A stretch of 64,000 bases of DNA, from contig JAQGBZ010000078.1 of NCBI GenBank assembly GCA_034687125.1, forward strand, positions 1 to 64,000, in the 5' to 3' direction. Within the stretch, counting starts at the first letter, position 1. Each line of letters starts with the position of its first letter. The notes beneath the pieces were generated by a model. It saw only the letters and a list, made by a program, of their open reading frames with translations. It did not search any database and was not told where the DNA came from. This document shows positions 1-11,907 of the stretch, in pieces. A program made the position numbers and the translations under genes. This DNA is from Neelides folsomi (lineage: Eukaryota > Arthropoda > Collembola > Neelipleona > Neelidae).

Positions 1-431
1 TAGTAGTTAGGCGGGATATACTTCATAAACAAATAAACAAGTCCAAAATTTCAGATTGTTGCAAAATGACCAGATGTTTCCTAAGATTGACCCGAAAGTC
101 GAAGGTCTGCTTTTAGGATTTTCCAAATGGTGGTTTTAGCCATTAGACATTGTGGGATATCGATAAATTACTCACAGGGAACAAAAAAATCCAAACTACC
201 GTTTCCAAAATAGATTCATTTGGGTTTTTTCAATTTTTAAGAACAAATCTAAGATCAAAATTGAAAATTTTTATTGAATGTTACATATCTAATCTTACAA
301 TGGCTACGACCATTTGGAAAATCCTAAAAGCATACCATCAACTTTCAGGTCAATTTTAGGAGACATCTGGTCATTTTGTCACATTCTGAAATTTTGTTTG
401 TGTTTATGAAGGATATCCCGCCTAACTACTA
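1..431. mobile_element. Fold-back MITE with long terminal inverted repeats
   Basis: The first roughly 155 bases pair with the reverse complement of about 297-431. Both ends begin with the same block (tagtagttaggcgggatat), and the match continues through the segments reading aaaatgaccagatgt and gcttttaggattttccaaat. The middle is a short unpaired spacer and there is no transposase frame. This makes it a non-autonomous DNA element. The window edge coincides with the left tip, so a target-site duplication cannot be checked. Confidence 0.85.
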
Positions 432-1272
432 CCCCGCCAGTACCTATAGGAGGACTACCCTGCCGATTTTCATTCTGAGTTTTAAGCTATGCCCCGGCCT
501 CTGTATTTACACTTTGGGGTGAAAGTGCATTTATTTCTTTTAAATAATCAAATTCTGGGAGATTTATGATTAATTCGTGATTGCAGTGGCTTTTGGTGAC
601 TTCGTGGTTGATGATACTCAGGACCTCAGGAGTCAGGACAAGGTGACTTTTAAACTATTTACTTGACTAGAGGTATAATTAGATTTCAGGCCTTTAAATC
701 TGATTAAAACCAATACTCGTTGGTATTTCTTTTCTCGTTGATTATTTATGAACCAATGCTATTAAAGCGTCTTAAGCGGCTTAAAATTTCTGAGAAAAAC
801 TGGAAGGAATACTTTTCAATTCTGAGATAAGGACCTAAATACATGAATCAAGGACTTTGTAAATACATGCCGAAGTATCTGTACATGCCGATGGTCAAAC
901 CCACTAATTAAAGGTACACTTATTCTAACGCTAATAATGTTCACATGAATGAATTTAGGTAAACATCTGGATTTAAGTCCCCCTCGTGACCCGTGGCAAA
1001 GAGATTCCGCAACCTATGTGCTCCTCAACCCATCCAAAAATGATATGGTTTAAAGGATGGTCGAGGGACTTGTTCCCTTTTCAAGTAAAGTAATAAATAT
1101 AGGTACGCCACGTTCCTTACCTCCCGACTACCTGTCAAGTACCCATTGAAGGAAGAATAAATCGCCCCCGCCCGCCCAATTGCTCATTAGTTTCACTAAT
1201 AGTCCGTTGTTGAGCGGTTGTTCACATTCTCCAGTCTTTCCATCACTCATTGTATTCAATCAAGTGAACGTC
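432..1272. other. Intergenic stretch with one possible orphan exon
   Basis: This is mostly AT-rich spacer. Bases 587-642 read as an open exon-like block (AFGDFVVDDTQDLRSQDK), preceded by ttgcag and followed by gtgact. Its phase (two leading bases, ending on a full codon) does not join the zinc-finger exon that follows, so I cannot assign it to a gene. The 5' flank of the zinc-finger gene is at the right end. Confidence 0.3.
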
Positions 1273-2284
1273 ATGGAGGAGAAAACCACAATTGCTCCTT
1301 ATAAAATTACCGAGAAATGCAGCTTTTCTTGTCATTTCTGTAATTACTCTTCGGACAAAAAGACAAATCTCAGAAGACACGAAACCACAATGCATGAGAT
1401 TACCCATCGACAACTTTTCTGTTGTGGACAAAGGTAAATATAAAGTTGATTTAAAATATTCCAATTACTCATTCACTACACTTGTGATCTATCTTATTTT
1501 ATTTTCTTTATTTCCAATAATCCAAAAAATTCAAAAAATTCTATCTGGCTCACAAAAATCAATGTTGAATATTTTAATTGACGTTTAAAAATATGATAAT
1601 TATTAGTTATTAATAAGAAAAGACATAAAAGTTGATTAAATCAATAATTAAATTCATTTATTTAACATTTTCTTATATAAAATTCAGAATAAGCCATAAC
1701 CATAAAGTTTTAAAGTTAAATCGTGTTTATAATTATTTAGCTTCCTGAGTAAAGCCAGTTACAGGGACCATTCAAAACAAATTCACAAAGACGGTCACAA
1801 ATGTCAAATCTGCTATAGAGTTTTCAACAGAAAAGCACTGCTCAAACGTCATCAAAGCGTCCACACCGGCAAACGTGAATTCCAATGTCTTCTTTGCTCC
1901 TACGCTTCCTCTCACAAGTCAAATCTCGACCGTCACATGAAGACTCATCCTCAAGTAAAGGAAGAAACGGAAGCGAAAGAAACGTCATCAACGAGTTCCC
2001 AGTTTGAGCATAAATTCCCCATCCTGAGTGCCCTTCTTTCAACAGAGGAGGAACGAAAGCGAAGGATATCCCATTCAATTGATGCCATTTTGTCCCGACC
2101 CGTGAGAAGAGACTCGTGTCGTCTGTCGGAGTCACCGGAAGAGTGGATATTAAGGGACCCGGCCCCTTTGTCTTTCCTACGAGCTTGTTCCTTTGAGTCT
2201 CCTCTCCCTCCAACTTCCTCTCACCGTCTTTCCTTTCCGCACTGGCCCTATGTAGACCCTTTCTTTAAGCTCAATCTGAATTAA
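1273..2284 (+). CDS. C2H2 zinc-finger protein with eh1-like repressor motif
   Basis: There are two exons, 1273-1433 and 1741-2284, joined as CA AAG|C (phase 2), giving 234 residues. It is probably a nuclear DNA-binding regulator. Finger 1 (about residues 16-40) is a C-x2-C-x12-H-x4-H type. Finger 2 spans the splice junction (FCCGQSFLSK) and has adjacent cysteines instead of C-x2-C, so it is degenerate. Fingers 3 and 4 (HKCQICYRVF and FQCLLCSYAS) are canonical and linked by HTGKREF. The C-terminal half holds HSIDAILS, which resembles the engrailed-homology (eh1) Groucho-binding motif, then a Ser/Pro-rich tail ending in FKLNLN. The start is the first ATG of the frame with a reasonable context; the frame is open further 5', so an upstream start or exon is possible. 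I cannot name the orthologue. Confidence 0.8.
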
Positions 2285-4012
2285 GCCGGATTTACGGATA
2301 AGGACCTTCACACGTTCACCTCCTCACTACTTCAAAACAATCTATAAATAAGTAATGGGAACAGAATTGAAGATCGCCCATGTTCATATATCATATTGTT
2401 CATACAGGTGGTATCAATTTGTAACTTTAATACAAGTCCAAATACCTTCATATACTGTCATTTTATTATTTTAGTAAAAGTATCTCTTTCCACAAATTAT
2501 TAATGATCCTATACAACAGATATGCGTATAAGGTACATGTATTGTAATGTACCATATTATATTCTTTTACAAATAATATGTATTTTTCAATAATGGGCGA
2601 AAGAGTCAAAAAGTTCAAATGTTATATTACAGAATACACAAGTGTTTACTACGGTATTTTACAAAATAATACCTTACCTATAATGATAGAGTTCTTGAAG
2701 TATCCTCAAAACGGAAGTTAAGCATCTGCCTAATCATCCTTCGATTCAAATAAACTGGATAAAATTTCAAATCTAAACGCTTTACCTTGATTCACAACGC
2801 TTTACTAAAATTACACAAAAAGCAAATAAATTATTCGGTCCAATGCACTTAATGTTAATGTTGAGTATGCCATACATAATATTTAAATAAAATAAGAATG
2901 CGTTACATAAATACATGAACAATAAAGTACTGAATTAACTCGTTTCCAGTTAATCCAACATAATATATCTTATTTTACATATAAAGTTAATCTCACATTT
3001 TTAAACATGATAGCCACACCTACGCATACCGAATCCAGTTTCCCTTCGTTATCTTCATCTCTCATTAAAATATTTGTTTTCTTTTATTACACCCTTCTAA
3101 ATATCAATACATCATCCCCCTGTTTAAATTCCTTTCGTTTCCCCTGAGGATACTCCAAATGATTCTGACTGGAAATTGGGAGTGCGAAAAAGTATTGAAT
3201 GAAGAAAACACTTTTGCTCCATTCTTCAATGTGAGCAATAAAAATGGTAATGAGTTCAGCTCAGCCCTTCATTGAATCTTTGTTCTCTAGCGCGTCTCTT
3301 GATCCAATGCATGGTCCAAGTTTTGCATATAAGGTTTGTTATGCAATCAAGGAGCAGAAACATGTTATATGATTCTTCCCACTTTCATACTCGGATTCTC
3401 ACTTGAGCTCCCTTGGAGTTCTCCAAGTAAGAGAAAATTGAAGGTTCGTGGAGAAACCGGTTTATTCGCACCGGCCACTTCGGGCCGGCCAAAGCCAAAC
3501 TCTGATTCCTAATTTGACTTCTGGTACTTTTAACTCTCAAAATGGAAAAAAAGGCTTAAGGCTCTATGCTCCATTCAACACTTTATACATATCATTTGCA
3601 TCTCTTATTACCAGGCTGTTGAAGACTTCGATCAACTTCTTAGAAATGAAATATATATGAAATGTATATCATTGTATGCTTCCATTCTGTCACAGATCTC
3701 ATAAAACCAAAGAGGTACTTTTACAATCTATTGTTCTACATAATACTTAAATATACTCAACTTATATTGCATTATGGTAAAAAAAAAGTCTCTCTCACGT
3801 TATGATTAAACTTCACACTTCGCCGCTCCTCTGACTCCAAGACTCCAACGGATAAAAACAAGGAGGAGATTCGAGGGGGTGGATGAAGACGAGAAATTCG
3901 AGAACTTGACTTTATTCTTCCTTCACTCACACGCGAGTTCGGACGGAGTTGTTCTCATTAGTGCGTTATCTCGAACATCGTTCCTTCATTCCCGGTGTGC
4001 CCAGTAGCCAAG
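2285..4012. other. Intergenic, no gene seen
   Basis: AT-rich spacer between the zinc-finger gene and the receptor gene. A 70-codon frame near 3448-3660 has no family resemblance or splice support. The last 60-100 bases are probably the 5' UTR of the receptor gene. Confidence 0.5.
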
Positions 4013-6740
4013 ATGAGGTTTCTCACGACATTTGCACCTTTCCTCTTCCTATTCATTCGACATACAAACGCTAAAGAAATTATCATTTCTTCAATCATCG
4101 TAAGAAAATTTAAGTTATTGATATTCTATTTAGGTAATCGTATCCTAACCTAACCTACCTGTATACTATAGATTAGTATAGACAGATAAAATTCCAGTAT
4201 TAATTTAGATTTATTACTTTTGATTTAATAGGAAGAACCATTTTTGACATATAATTCTGATGGGAAATTCGAAGGGTTTTCAAACGATCTCGCAACAGAA
4301 CTTTCAAAACAACTCAATTTTGATTGTAAGTTACTCTAATGATGATCTTATTTACCAGTTTTGAATGATGATTCCAACTTTGTCATTCATCATCATTGAC
4401 GCTTCCTAAGTGAGTGTTAATTTTCAGATAAAATCAAATTGGTTCCTGATGGATTTTATGGGCAGCTTAACAGTTCAACAAGAGCTTGGAGTGGCATGGT
4501 GGGAGAACTCGTCTCAAAGGCAAATATATCAATTTTATTTTAATAATTTAAGTGCATATTTCAATTAATGGTGATTTTTAATATTAAGAAAGCTGATATG
4601 GTTATTGCACCTTTAACAATTACATCTCAAAGAGCCGAAGTCATTCATTTTTCATCTCCCTTTATGAGGTAAGACATATTCCATGAAATGCCTTAATTTT
4701 CAATTGTATTTACTCGTAGTATACATAGTCCATAAAAATTCATACAATGGATGATGGATATGTTAATGATTTAACAAATATTAGTATATGTAGTAGAATG
4801 ATAGCACTTGTAATGTAGAATGATGAGCGTGACTTATTGAATATAAAATTTAAATTGTTCAAAAAACTTGATATAATGATATATGGTAAATTCCCTTTCT
4901 AGCGTTTCATTTAGTCTTCTAATGAGGAAAGCTCCTTCTTGCAATTCCCATTACATGTTTTTATACCCAATGGAGTCAAACTTGTGGATCGTGAGTTTGT
5001 TGGCTGTTCTCGTCCTTCTTGCCGCTCTCATCATTGAGCAAAAGATCCACCGGAAGGAGTTCAAGCTCTATGATTTCCTCCGCCAAGACTCCACATCTTG
5101 TTCAGGGTGACATTTCTTAATGAACCCAATGAGCTTTGAAGGATGAAAGGAGAATTTCTAACTATCGTTTCCATATAGGACTCTTGGGAGCAAATTGATG
5201 AAGCTGAGCCTCGCTTTTCTCCTCATTTTCCTCTTTGCGTCTTACGTGGCAAATTACTCGGCTGAGAGATCAAAAGGAGACATGTGCCATCCAACCATTT
5301 CTTCTCTGGAAGATCTCGTCTCACAAAGAGATATCAAATATGGATTCCTTACAGGAGGATCTACTGAAAATTATTTCAAGGTTTAAAATTATAATTAAAT
5401 ATATCTATAAGTACCTTAAGGCCCACCCTGTATAGGGTGAATATGTTGTTAATTAGTTATGTATTTAATATAAGTAGGCGTAGTTAATATAATTTAATAT
5501 TTAAATTAGTAACATATAAGATCATGATTCATTATAAATTATAGCTAGTTTTTTGAAGCGTGTAAATTAAGTTAATTTAACACCCATTTGTAGAATTCAA
5601 AACGAACGATTCATCAAAGGCTTGTGAACTTCATTACTGCTGACAAATCTCAAGTGAATAATTATGAAGAAGGGATAGAGCGAGTTCGTGGAGGTTTCTG
5701 ATTTCTTCTTATAAAACATTAATTTTCATTCTGATGAGCCAAACATCAAAAGCCTGATGTTAATTGAAACGAAATAAACGATTGAGCATGATTAAATTGA
5801 ACATTTGTAGGAGAACTCGTCTTTATAATGGAATCTCCCAAAGCTGAATTTCTCATCAGTCAGTATCCTTGCGATTTAGTGGCCGTTACTCTAAGACCGG
5901 ATCAAGGGCCAACTAAAGGATTTGGAATAGCCGTGCCAAATGATTCTACTTTGAAGTATGTATAATTGGCTATGTAATTAAATAATTGCTACACTTCTTG
6001 ATCTAATAATGTCAAAATTATATAAAATCCAAGATCTGTAATCTTGTCACCTTTAAAACACAAGTATTTAGAAAGCTTCTAACAACTTGTACATGTTAAT
6101 TTTTTATGCAAATACTTACAGTATGGTTAGTATTAAGAACTTGTCCTGATATAGATCATGACACAAGAACGTCTTTAAAAATCATTTTAATCCTTTAAAA
6201 ATGACAGAAATCAAGTAAACATTGAGGTGCTAAAGTTGCAAGAAAACGGAATCATTGAACAGCTCGTTCACAAGTGGTGGAAAGAAAATGGACAGTGCTC
6301 TGGAACGAACAACAAAAAGGTGGAGTTTTTTGATTCAAATTTATTCTGCCACTCCTTATCCTGAGTGTTGAAGCTCATCTCCTTTGAAGTATTGTTTAAT
6401 TAATGGAAAGAGATGGTCAAACAACATCGAGCTTTTGTTTTATAATGAAATTAATCGGAAATAATTGGTTATAGGCTGATAAGCAGTTGACACTGGAAAA
6501 CACAGCAGGGATATTTTACATTTTCACCACTTGGCTCATCCTGGCCATCTTCGTTTCTTTCCTTGAGAGTCGGATGAATTCAAAACGCCCTGACGTGAGA
6601 TCCTCATCAACATGTTAAATTGCAAGAAGTTGATGATGATTGATGTGTTCATCTGATTATTACAGGAAATCACGATTACAAAGGAACCTAAGGATCTTAA
6701 GGATGGGAACGTTGAAGAAGGAACGGAAATGTTAAAGTAG
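4013..6740 (+). CDS. Ionotropic glutamate receptor-like protein lacking ATD and pore loop
   Basis: There are eleven exons: 4013-4099, 4232-4325, 4428-4519, 4589-4668, 4903-5106, 5179-5380, 5594-5693, 5811-5955, 6208-6319, 6475-6594 and 6666-6740, giving 436 residues. A signal peptide (MRFLTTFAPFLFLFIRHTNA) leads straight into ligand-binding lobe S1 (EEPFLTYN...), so the usual amino-terminal domain of about 400 residues is absent. Agonist-contact motifs are kept: PLTITSQR in S1, GSTENYF in S2, and MES in lobe 2. M1 (LWIVSLLAVLVLLAALII), M3 (LSLAFLLIFLFASYVANYSA) and M4 (FYIFTTWLILAIFVSFL) are clear. Only about 28 residues separate M1 from M3, too few for the M2 re-entrant pore loop, and the M3 SYTANLAAF signature is altered. 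Intron 3 begins with GC rather than GT. It is probably a plasma-membrane sensor or modulatory subunit; channel activity is doubtful. Confidence 0.88.
5411..5432. repeat. Possible solo MITE terminus in receptor intron 6
   Basis: The block ggcccaccctgta matches the terminal repeat of the complete small MITE at 33445-33533. No partner arm is seen nearby, so this would be a broken or solo end. It is short enough to be chance. Confidence 0.3.
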
Positions 6741-7609
6741 AATTGAAATCCCTTCAGTGATGTTCAGAAAATTATTTCATGCTAATACAAATACCTGTAT
6801 GTAATTGTAGCATCAGTGATTGTCAAATAATGTTCATTTAATTATCGTATTTATTATTATTAATTTTTTGTTATTTTTGCAATTTATGAGAATGAGTTTA
6901 TAATTTTCTTTCAACATAATTAAACTTTATTGCATAAATTTATTATTTGTAACAAATGACAATTCTTTCAAGAGGTTCAACTTTAGAGACTAATGCCAAT
7001 TTTACTTGAATATAAGATATTTCAATTCAATTCATACTTTATTCACGTATTGACAAAATAAGAGATAGTGTGAGTTTTACAAGAGTTATAAGATAACTAT
7101 CATATAAACATGATCTTCCTAGTTAGACACTTTTAGTAAATAAAATTAAATCTATAAATATTATAATCATTTAATGGTAACGTAATTAAATCAGACTTCG
7201 GATTACAACATAAGTTTTGCTCGATAACTCTTTTACATAAACTCTTCAAAAATGTCATTTTACTAATGTTTTACTAAATAAGTCTCATAATTTTCGATCA
7301 GATTCACATCCTCCGAATCTGAATATATGTTGAGGAAAAATACTTGTTCGAGATTCATAAGTGACTTATAATTTACATTGTTGGCAAATGAGAAAGTACT
7401 TGACTTGTCACCAACAATTACTTTAATAGAGGTATATAATGTAAATGCTTTGACATTCATTTTGCATTATATTTTAGTTGCAAGCACTTTACACAAAATC
7501 CTTCGAAATAATCACAATTAATGGTGGAAAATGCTGAAGGAAGAAAACTAGAAATAAATTACACAATAAATAATGTAATTTCTACTGGCTAAGGAATCAA
7601 ATAAAATTC
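6741..7609. other. 3' UTR and spacer between convergent genes
   Basis: The 3' ends of the receptor gene (+) and the FUN14 gene (-) face each other here. Very AT-rich. No further coding sequence is seen; a 65-codon minus frame near 7263-7460 has no support. Confidence 0.5.
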
Positions 7610-7792
7610 TCATTTTCCTGTGATGATTCCAAGCCCAGCCCCAGCAGCGAAGGCAAAGAGGAAAATCTCGGTTTGACGAACGCGATAATCTTCCCCATAC
7701 ACGAACTTTTGATACCATCGGCGGGCCTTGATATTTTGACCTTTCATGAGAGATTCTCCCTTTGATATCGTTTTGTCCAATTTCTTTTCGAG
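7610..7792 (-). CDS. Alternative last exon (form B) of the FUN14-like gene
   Basis: This exon follows a tttag acceptor in phase 0, the same phase as exon 8184-8095, so either can follow exon 3 (ending KKQDWADK). It encodes 60 residues: a basic, helix-like linker ([14 protein letters not shown]), the segment [17 protein letters not shown], and a hydrophobic Gly/Ala-rich end ([19 protein letters not shown]) before TGA. It replaces the conserved final membrane segment with a different one and adds about 30 residues. It could instead belong to a separate gene, but no ATG or independent promoter is evident and the phase match is exact. Confidence 0.65.
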   Translation of the reverse strand, partial: LEKKLDKTISKGESLMKGQNIKARRWYQKFVYGEDYRVRQTEIFLFAFAAGAGLGIITGK

Positions 7793-8795
7793 CTAAATAA
7801 ATAGAAAGAATAAAACAAGGTAATTTTTTGCTTAATCCCTTTATTCATCATTATTTATTGAATGAGAACATTGGAGCAATGCAAAGAACTCTTAATTATA
7901 ATTGAATAAGAAATTCTGACTAAAATTAACTTATCACTTATCATTGTTTATATAATTAAAATCATTATAAACGAACGAATAATTTTGAGATTAAATGCGA
8001 GTACACAAAATTAATAAAAATTCGGGAACGAGAAGGAGAAGAGTAAGAAGACAATGGAGTTTAAATGGGGATTAAAATTGAGATAATTTGGATTTTAAGA
8101 CGAGGCCATGCCAAGTAGAAATCCGCCAGCAAATCCAACTGCCAAATATTTATTCTCTTTTTGTTTCGCTCTCAGGATATTCATCTAACGATAAGTATAT
8201 TTTATTAAAACCTAATCATTTCAAATCTTCCTTTAAGAGTTGTTCTACTTTTTAAATCCATCTCTAAAATGATAAGGATTAAAAATGGGGAAATAAAAAA
8301 ACATTTACCTTATCGGCCCAATCTTGCTTCTTTCCTGCTTCTTTTTGAATCTGCTCGGACACTTTCTCAACATCCTTGTTGATTCGATTCCAATTAATCT
8401 ACAAATTCCAATTAGATTAAACGTTAATAATGAAGTGATGTTATATAACAATTAATCTTATAAACGCATAATTCTAATTTACTTTAATGTATCCTTGATG
8501 GTTGGCGACTTGAAGAAGAATGAGACCTCCGCCAATAGCAGTTGCAGCCAATTTGCCAACCTTCATGCTCAAGTATCCAGTTAGCCTATGCATATAAAAA
8601 TGTTTATTAATTAACATTAACATAATTTATTAGGGTATTTTATAAAATTAATAACTCCTTTGTTAAGAAAATGTACCATCCAGCGACTCCACCCATGATC
8701 ATCTGTTTCGTAACGACCGTCCCGTTCTCGTCCTTAAAAAACTTATCCATAATTCCGTCATCAGAACTCGATGATGTTCCCGGAACCCCTGGCAT
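7610..8795 (-). CDS. FUN14 domain protein (FUNDC1-like), two alternative 3' exons
   Basis: The exons on the minus strand are 8795-8677, 8585-8483 and 8398-8309, then either 8184-8095 (form A, 133 residues) or 7792-7610 (form B, 164 residues). The core [20 protein letters not shown], then [18 protein letters not shown] and [13 protein letters not shown], is the FUN14 signature of outer-mitochondrial-membrane proteins such as FUNDC1, a mitophagy receptor and ER-mitochondria contact protein. Form A ends in [17 protein letters not shown], the family's usual final membrane segment. The N-terminus is only about 30 residues before the first membrane segment, and I see no clear LC3-interacting motif, so a mitophagy role is less certain. 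The start is the first ATG after an upstream region with no better one. Confidence 0.9.
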
Positions 8796-9487
8796 CTTGT
8801 TAACGTGACTTAATACAAAGATTGACAAACTCCCAATTAAATATTAAGTTTAAAGGACTTTAAATAACTAGAAAAATTGCGTCAATAATTTATTCCTTTG
8901 TAGGTCACTTCGCTTGAACAATTCTGGGAAAAGTTTTTGTATAGTTTTCAGTGGATGTGTTTTTCTAATATTGCCCCAAACGTTCCTTTCAATTGGAGAT
9001 GTGTAGGTGTATAGTAGGTGTATATTTTTTGATGCAGAGCAAAACATCAATTATTTTGCATTATTCAAGGTTAAAGAGAGATAGTGATTTTTAAGCATTG
9101 ATAAAAAATACATTGAAAAGATTTAACAAGTACTTATGATATATACAATAATTAATAATACATTTATATATATATATATATATCTGTATTATAAATATAT
9201 TTTATGCTCGTATACCTAAGCACATTAAACCTTACACATTTGTATGTTAGTAATATATTTTTGCCAGTCATAATATAACCTTCAAAGGATTCATAAAATC
9301 ATAAAGTTAAAATATAACGTTATTTACTTAAGACTAAACACTTGTATGGTGAATTATCTAAGCAAATTGTTAAGGACAAACACTTTCAGTTTTACATTGG
9401 AATTGAGATAATAACAAAGTTCGAACGTACTAAGGTGGTTTGTTTTATTTCACTCTAAAAATTTTCTGGTGATTTTAGTATAGAGAA
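8796..9487. other. Spacer between divergent FUN14-like and P450 genes
   Basis: This is the shared 5' flank of two divergently transcribed genes. It is AT-rich and contains the TA microsatellite at 9165-9183. No coding sequence is supported. Confidence 0.5.
9165..9183. repeat. TA dinucleotide microsatellite
   Basis: An uninterrupted run of about nine TA units in the divergent promoter spacer. Likely length-polymorphic. Confidence 0.9.
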
Positions 9488-11620
9488 ATGGAACTTGCAA
9501 CTTTACTTTACATATTTCTACCTCTATTAACAATTTATTATTTCTTTTTCAAAAAAGAGGATAAAAATTATCCTCCAGGTAAGGAATGCTTAATTCAATA
9601 TTGATTTAAACAATTATCTGTACTTTTTTATTCAAATTATGTTGATATAAAAATATTATCTTCTTATACAATAGGACCTTCGTTTTCATTACCAATATTT
9701 GGACATTTGTTTTATATTGACGCTTTGTCACACATCACATTAAATAAATGGCATAAAAAATATGGAAGAGTCATTTCAAGCCTCATTGCTGATAAAAGGT
9801 TAAAATATTTTAAAATCAAACTAAAATTCAAACTAAATATTCAAGTATTTATTGAATTAGGAGCGTTTTTATAAGTGATGTTAAAGTGGCAAAAGAGGCA
9901 TATAACGACATTGAATTAAGTGGAAGGGCCGACTTTGAAGCACTTCAAGCTCTCTCTGGAGGAAAATTAGGTATTTGCATACACATAAAATGTAAAGTAA
10001 TTACATTTTTTTTGTTAATTCTGGCAATAAATACATATAAAATATTAACATAAATAATTGCATCTTATTTTTAGGAATAATCAATACTGAAGGACCAGAA
10101 TGGGTTGAACAGAGAAGATTCACTTTGAGGCATTTACGAGATTTTGGATTTGGAAAGGGATCAATGGAAGATTTGATCATGGAAGAAGTTAATGAACTCC
10201 TTATGAGGCTTAAAAACGAAAACGGGAAGCCTGTGAATATAGGAGAGAAATTCACATTTGCTGTTTTAAACGCTCTATGGGTTATTTTAACTGGAACGAG
10301 ATATAGCCAAGATGATCCCCGATTATTAGAATTTGTAAATAAGAGAAACAGGTCAATGAAGGATACATAAACAATAAATGTGTGGCACATGTATATTGTA
10401 ATATCTAGTTAGAATATGAATACAGATTATAAATTTTTATATATTGTTCAAACTTCCATCCTTTATTTTTTCAGTTCTAACCACGAAATATTTGCAAGCC
10501 CGTTTAAAATATTTTTTCCACAATTTGTGAAAAAGTTTCCGAATATAACAGGCTGGAATAACTTTTTAAAGAACATTAGCCAATTTCATGTATTTTTCAA
10601 AGACATGATCACTGACCATCAGAAAACACAAAATGAAAATGAAAGCCCAAGAGATTTCATTGATCTGTATTTGAGAGAAATTAGTAAGACAGAAGATCGA
10701 AACTCAAGTTTTTACAAAAAAGCTGGAGGTATGCTCTCTTGAACTACATATTTGTATTTAAACGCTATAATATAAATCGTGTTTAATTTACTTCTACAAT
10801 AGTAGTAGTAATATTATATAATATATTCAATAAGTAAATTAAATTAAAATCCCATCGTACGCTGCAATTTTCCGAATATGCCATTTCAGAAAAATCGCTC
10901 TTGGCTGTTATCAGTGACTTATTCGCGGGGGGCACAGACACCACAACCGTTACTTTGGAATGGGCCGTTCTTTTTATGGGGACACATAAAGAAGTCCAAA
11001 AGAAAGTGAGAGATGAAATTACAGAAGTTGTTGGAAAAGAGAGAACCCCTACACTAGCAGATAGAGCAAAGTAAAATATAATTTAATTAAAATTATTTAT
11101 ATTATATATATTTTTATATATTTTTACTTTATTATTTATAATATTAGTACTCATATTATGATGCTGTTTATCATTTAGCATGCCATACACTGAATCAACA
11201 ATTATGGAGATCTTTCGAAAATCTTCAATTTTCCCATTTTCACCTGGACACAAAGCATTGAATGATTTGACCATTGATGGCTATCACATTCCAAAAGGTA
11301 CAACTGTGAGTGTGAGCGTTCTTTACATTCACAATGATCCAAAGATTTGGGGTGATCCAGAAAAATTTCGTCCAGAAAGATTTATTATGGAAAATGGGCA
11401 ATGCAACAGGAAACACGAATCAATGTGTACTTTTTCATTTGGAAAGCGTGTCTGTATTGGAGAAACTCTTGCAAGAGATCAACTCTTTTTATTCTTTGCA
11501 TGTCTTTTGCAAAGATTCAATATTGATTTTGAAAACGGGATTGTTCCCTCACATGTTCCTTTAATGGGATTTAATCTTCATCCTCAACCATACAAAGTCG
11601 TTCTTACTGATTTACTATAA
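9488..11620 (+). CDS. Cytochrome P450, CYP2-clan type
   Basis: There are seven exons: 9488-9578, 9675-9798, 9861-9970, 10075-10351, 10475-10728, 10890-11070 and 11179-11620, giving 492 residues, a full microsomal P450. An N-terminal membrane anchor (MELATLLYIFLPLLTIYYFF) is followed by a short basic stretch and the proline hinge PPGPS. All hallmarks are present: helix-C WVEQR, I-helix oxygen-binding FAGGTDTT, K-helix EIFR (ExxR), FRPERF, and the heme-ligand loop FSFGKRVCIGE with the axial cysteine. It is an ER monooxygenase working with P450 reductase; the substrate is unknown (steroid, lipid or xenobiotic). A polyadenylation signal AATAAA lies at 11634-11639, just after the stop. The clan call rests on the PPGP/WxxxR/FSxGxRxCxGE pattern; a subfamily cannot be given from sequence alone. 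Confidence 0.95.
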
Positions 11621-11633
11621 AATGCAAAATTCA

Positions 11634-11639
11634 AATAAA
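11634..11639 (+). terminator. Poly(A) signal of the P450 gene
   Basis: AATAAA lies 14 bases after the TAA stop of the P450 frame. This is very close, implying a very short 3' UTR. Confidence 0.6.
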
Positions 11640-11907
11640 AAATTACTCATTTTGATTGTAATATATTACTATTTATTTAATACACTCCATAATGGTCATG
11701 TGAGTAAGTATGTCTAAGTATATTCATTTTAAATTAACATTTACAATATAAATACACATACAATAATATTTAATAATCTCATTTTTTATCTAACTTGCTG
11801 TTAAAATACATGAACAAATAAGGTATTACCATAATCTATAAATTCTATAACTATTTTATAGTAATTTTATGATTTTTAAGTTATTAGGCTTATATTAACG
11901 AAATCCC

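Noticed and set aside
587-1433. Joining the orphan block at 587-642 to the zinc-finger exon
   Set aside because: The phases do not match any acceptor in frame with the ATG at 1273.
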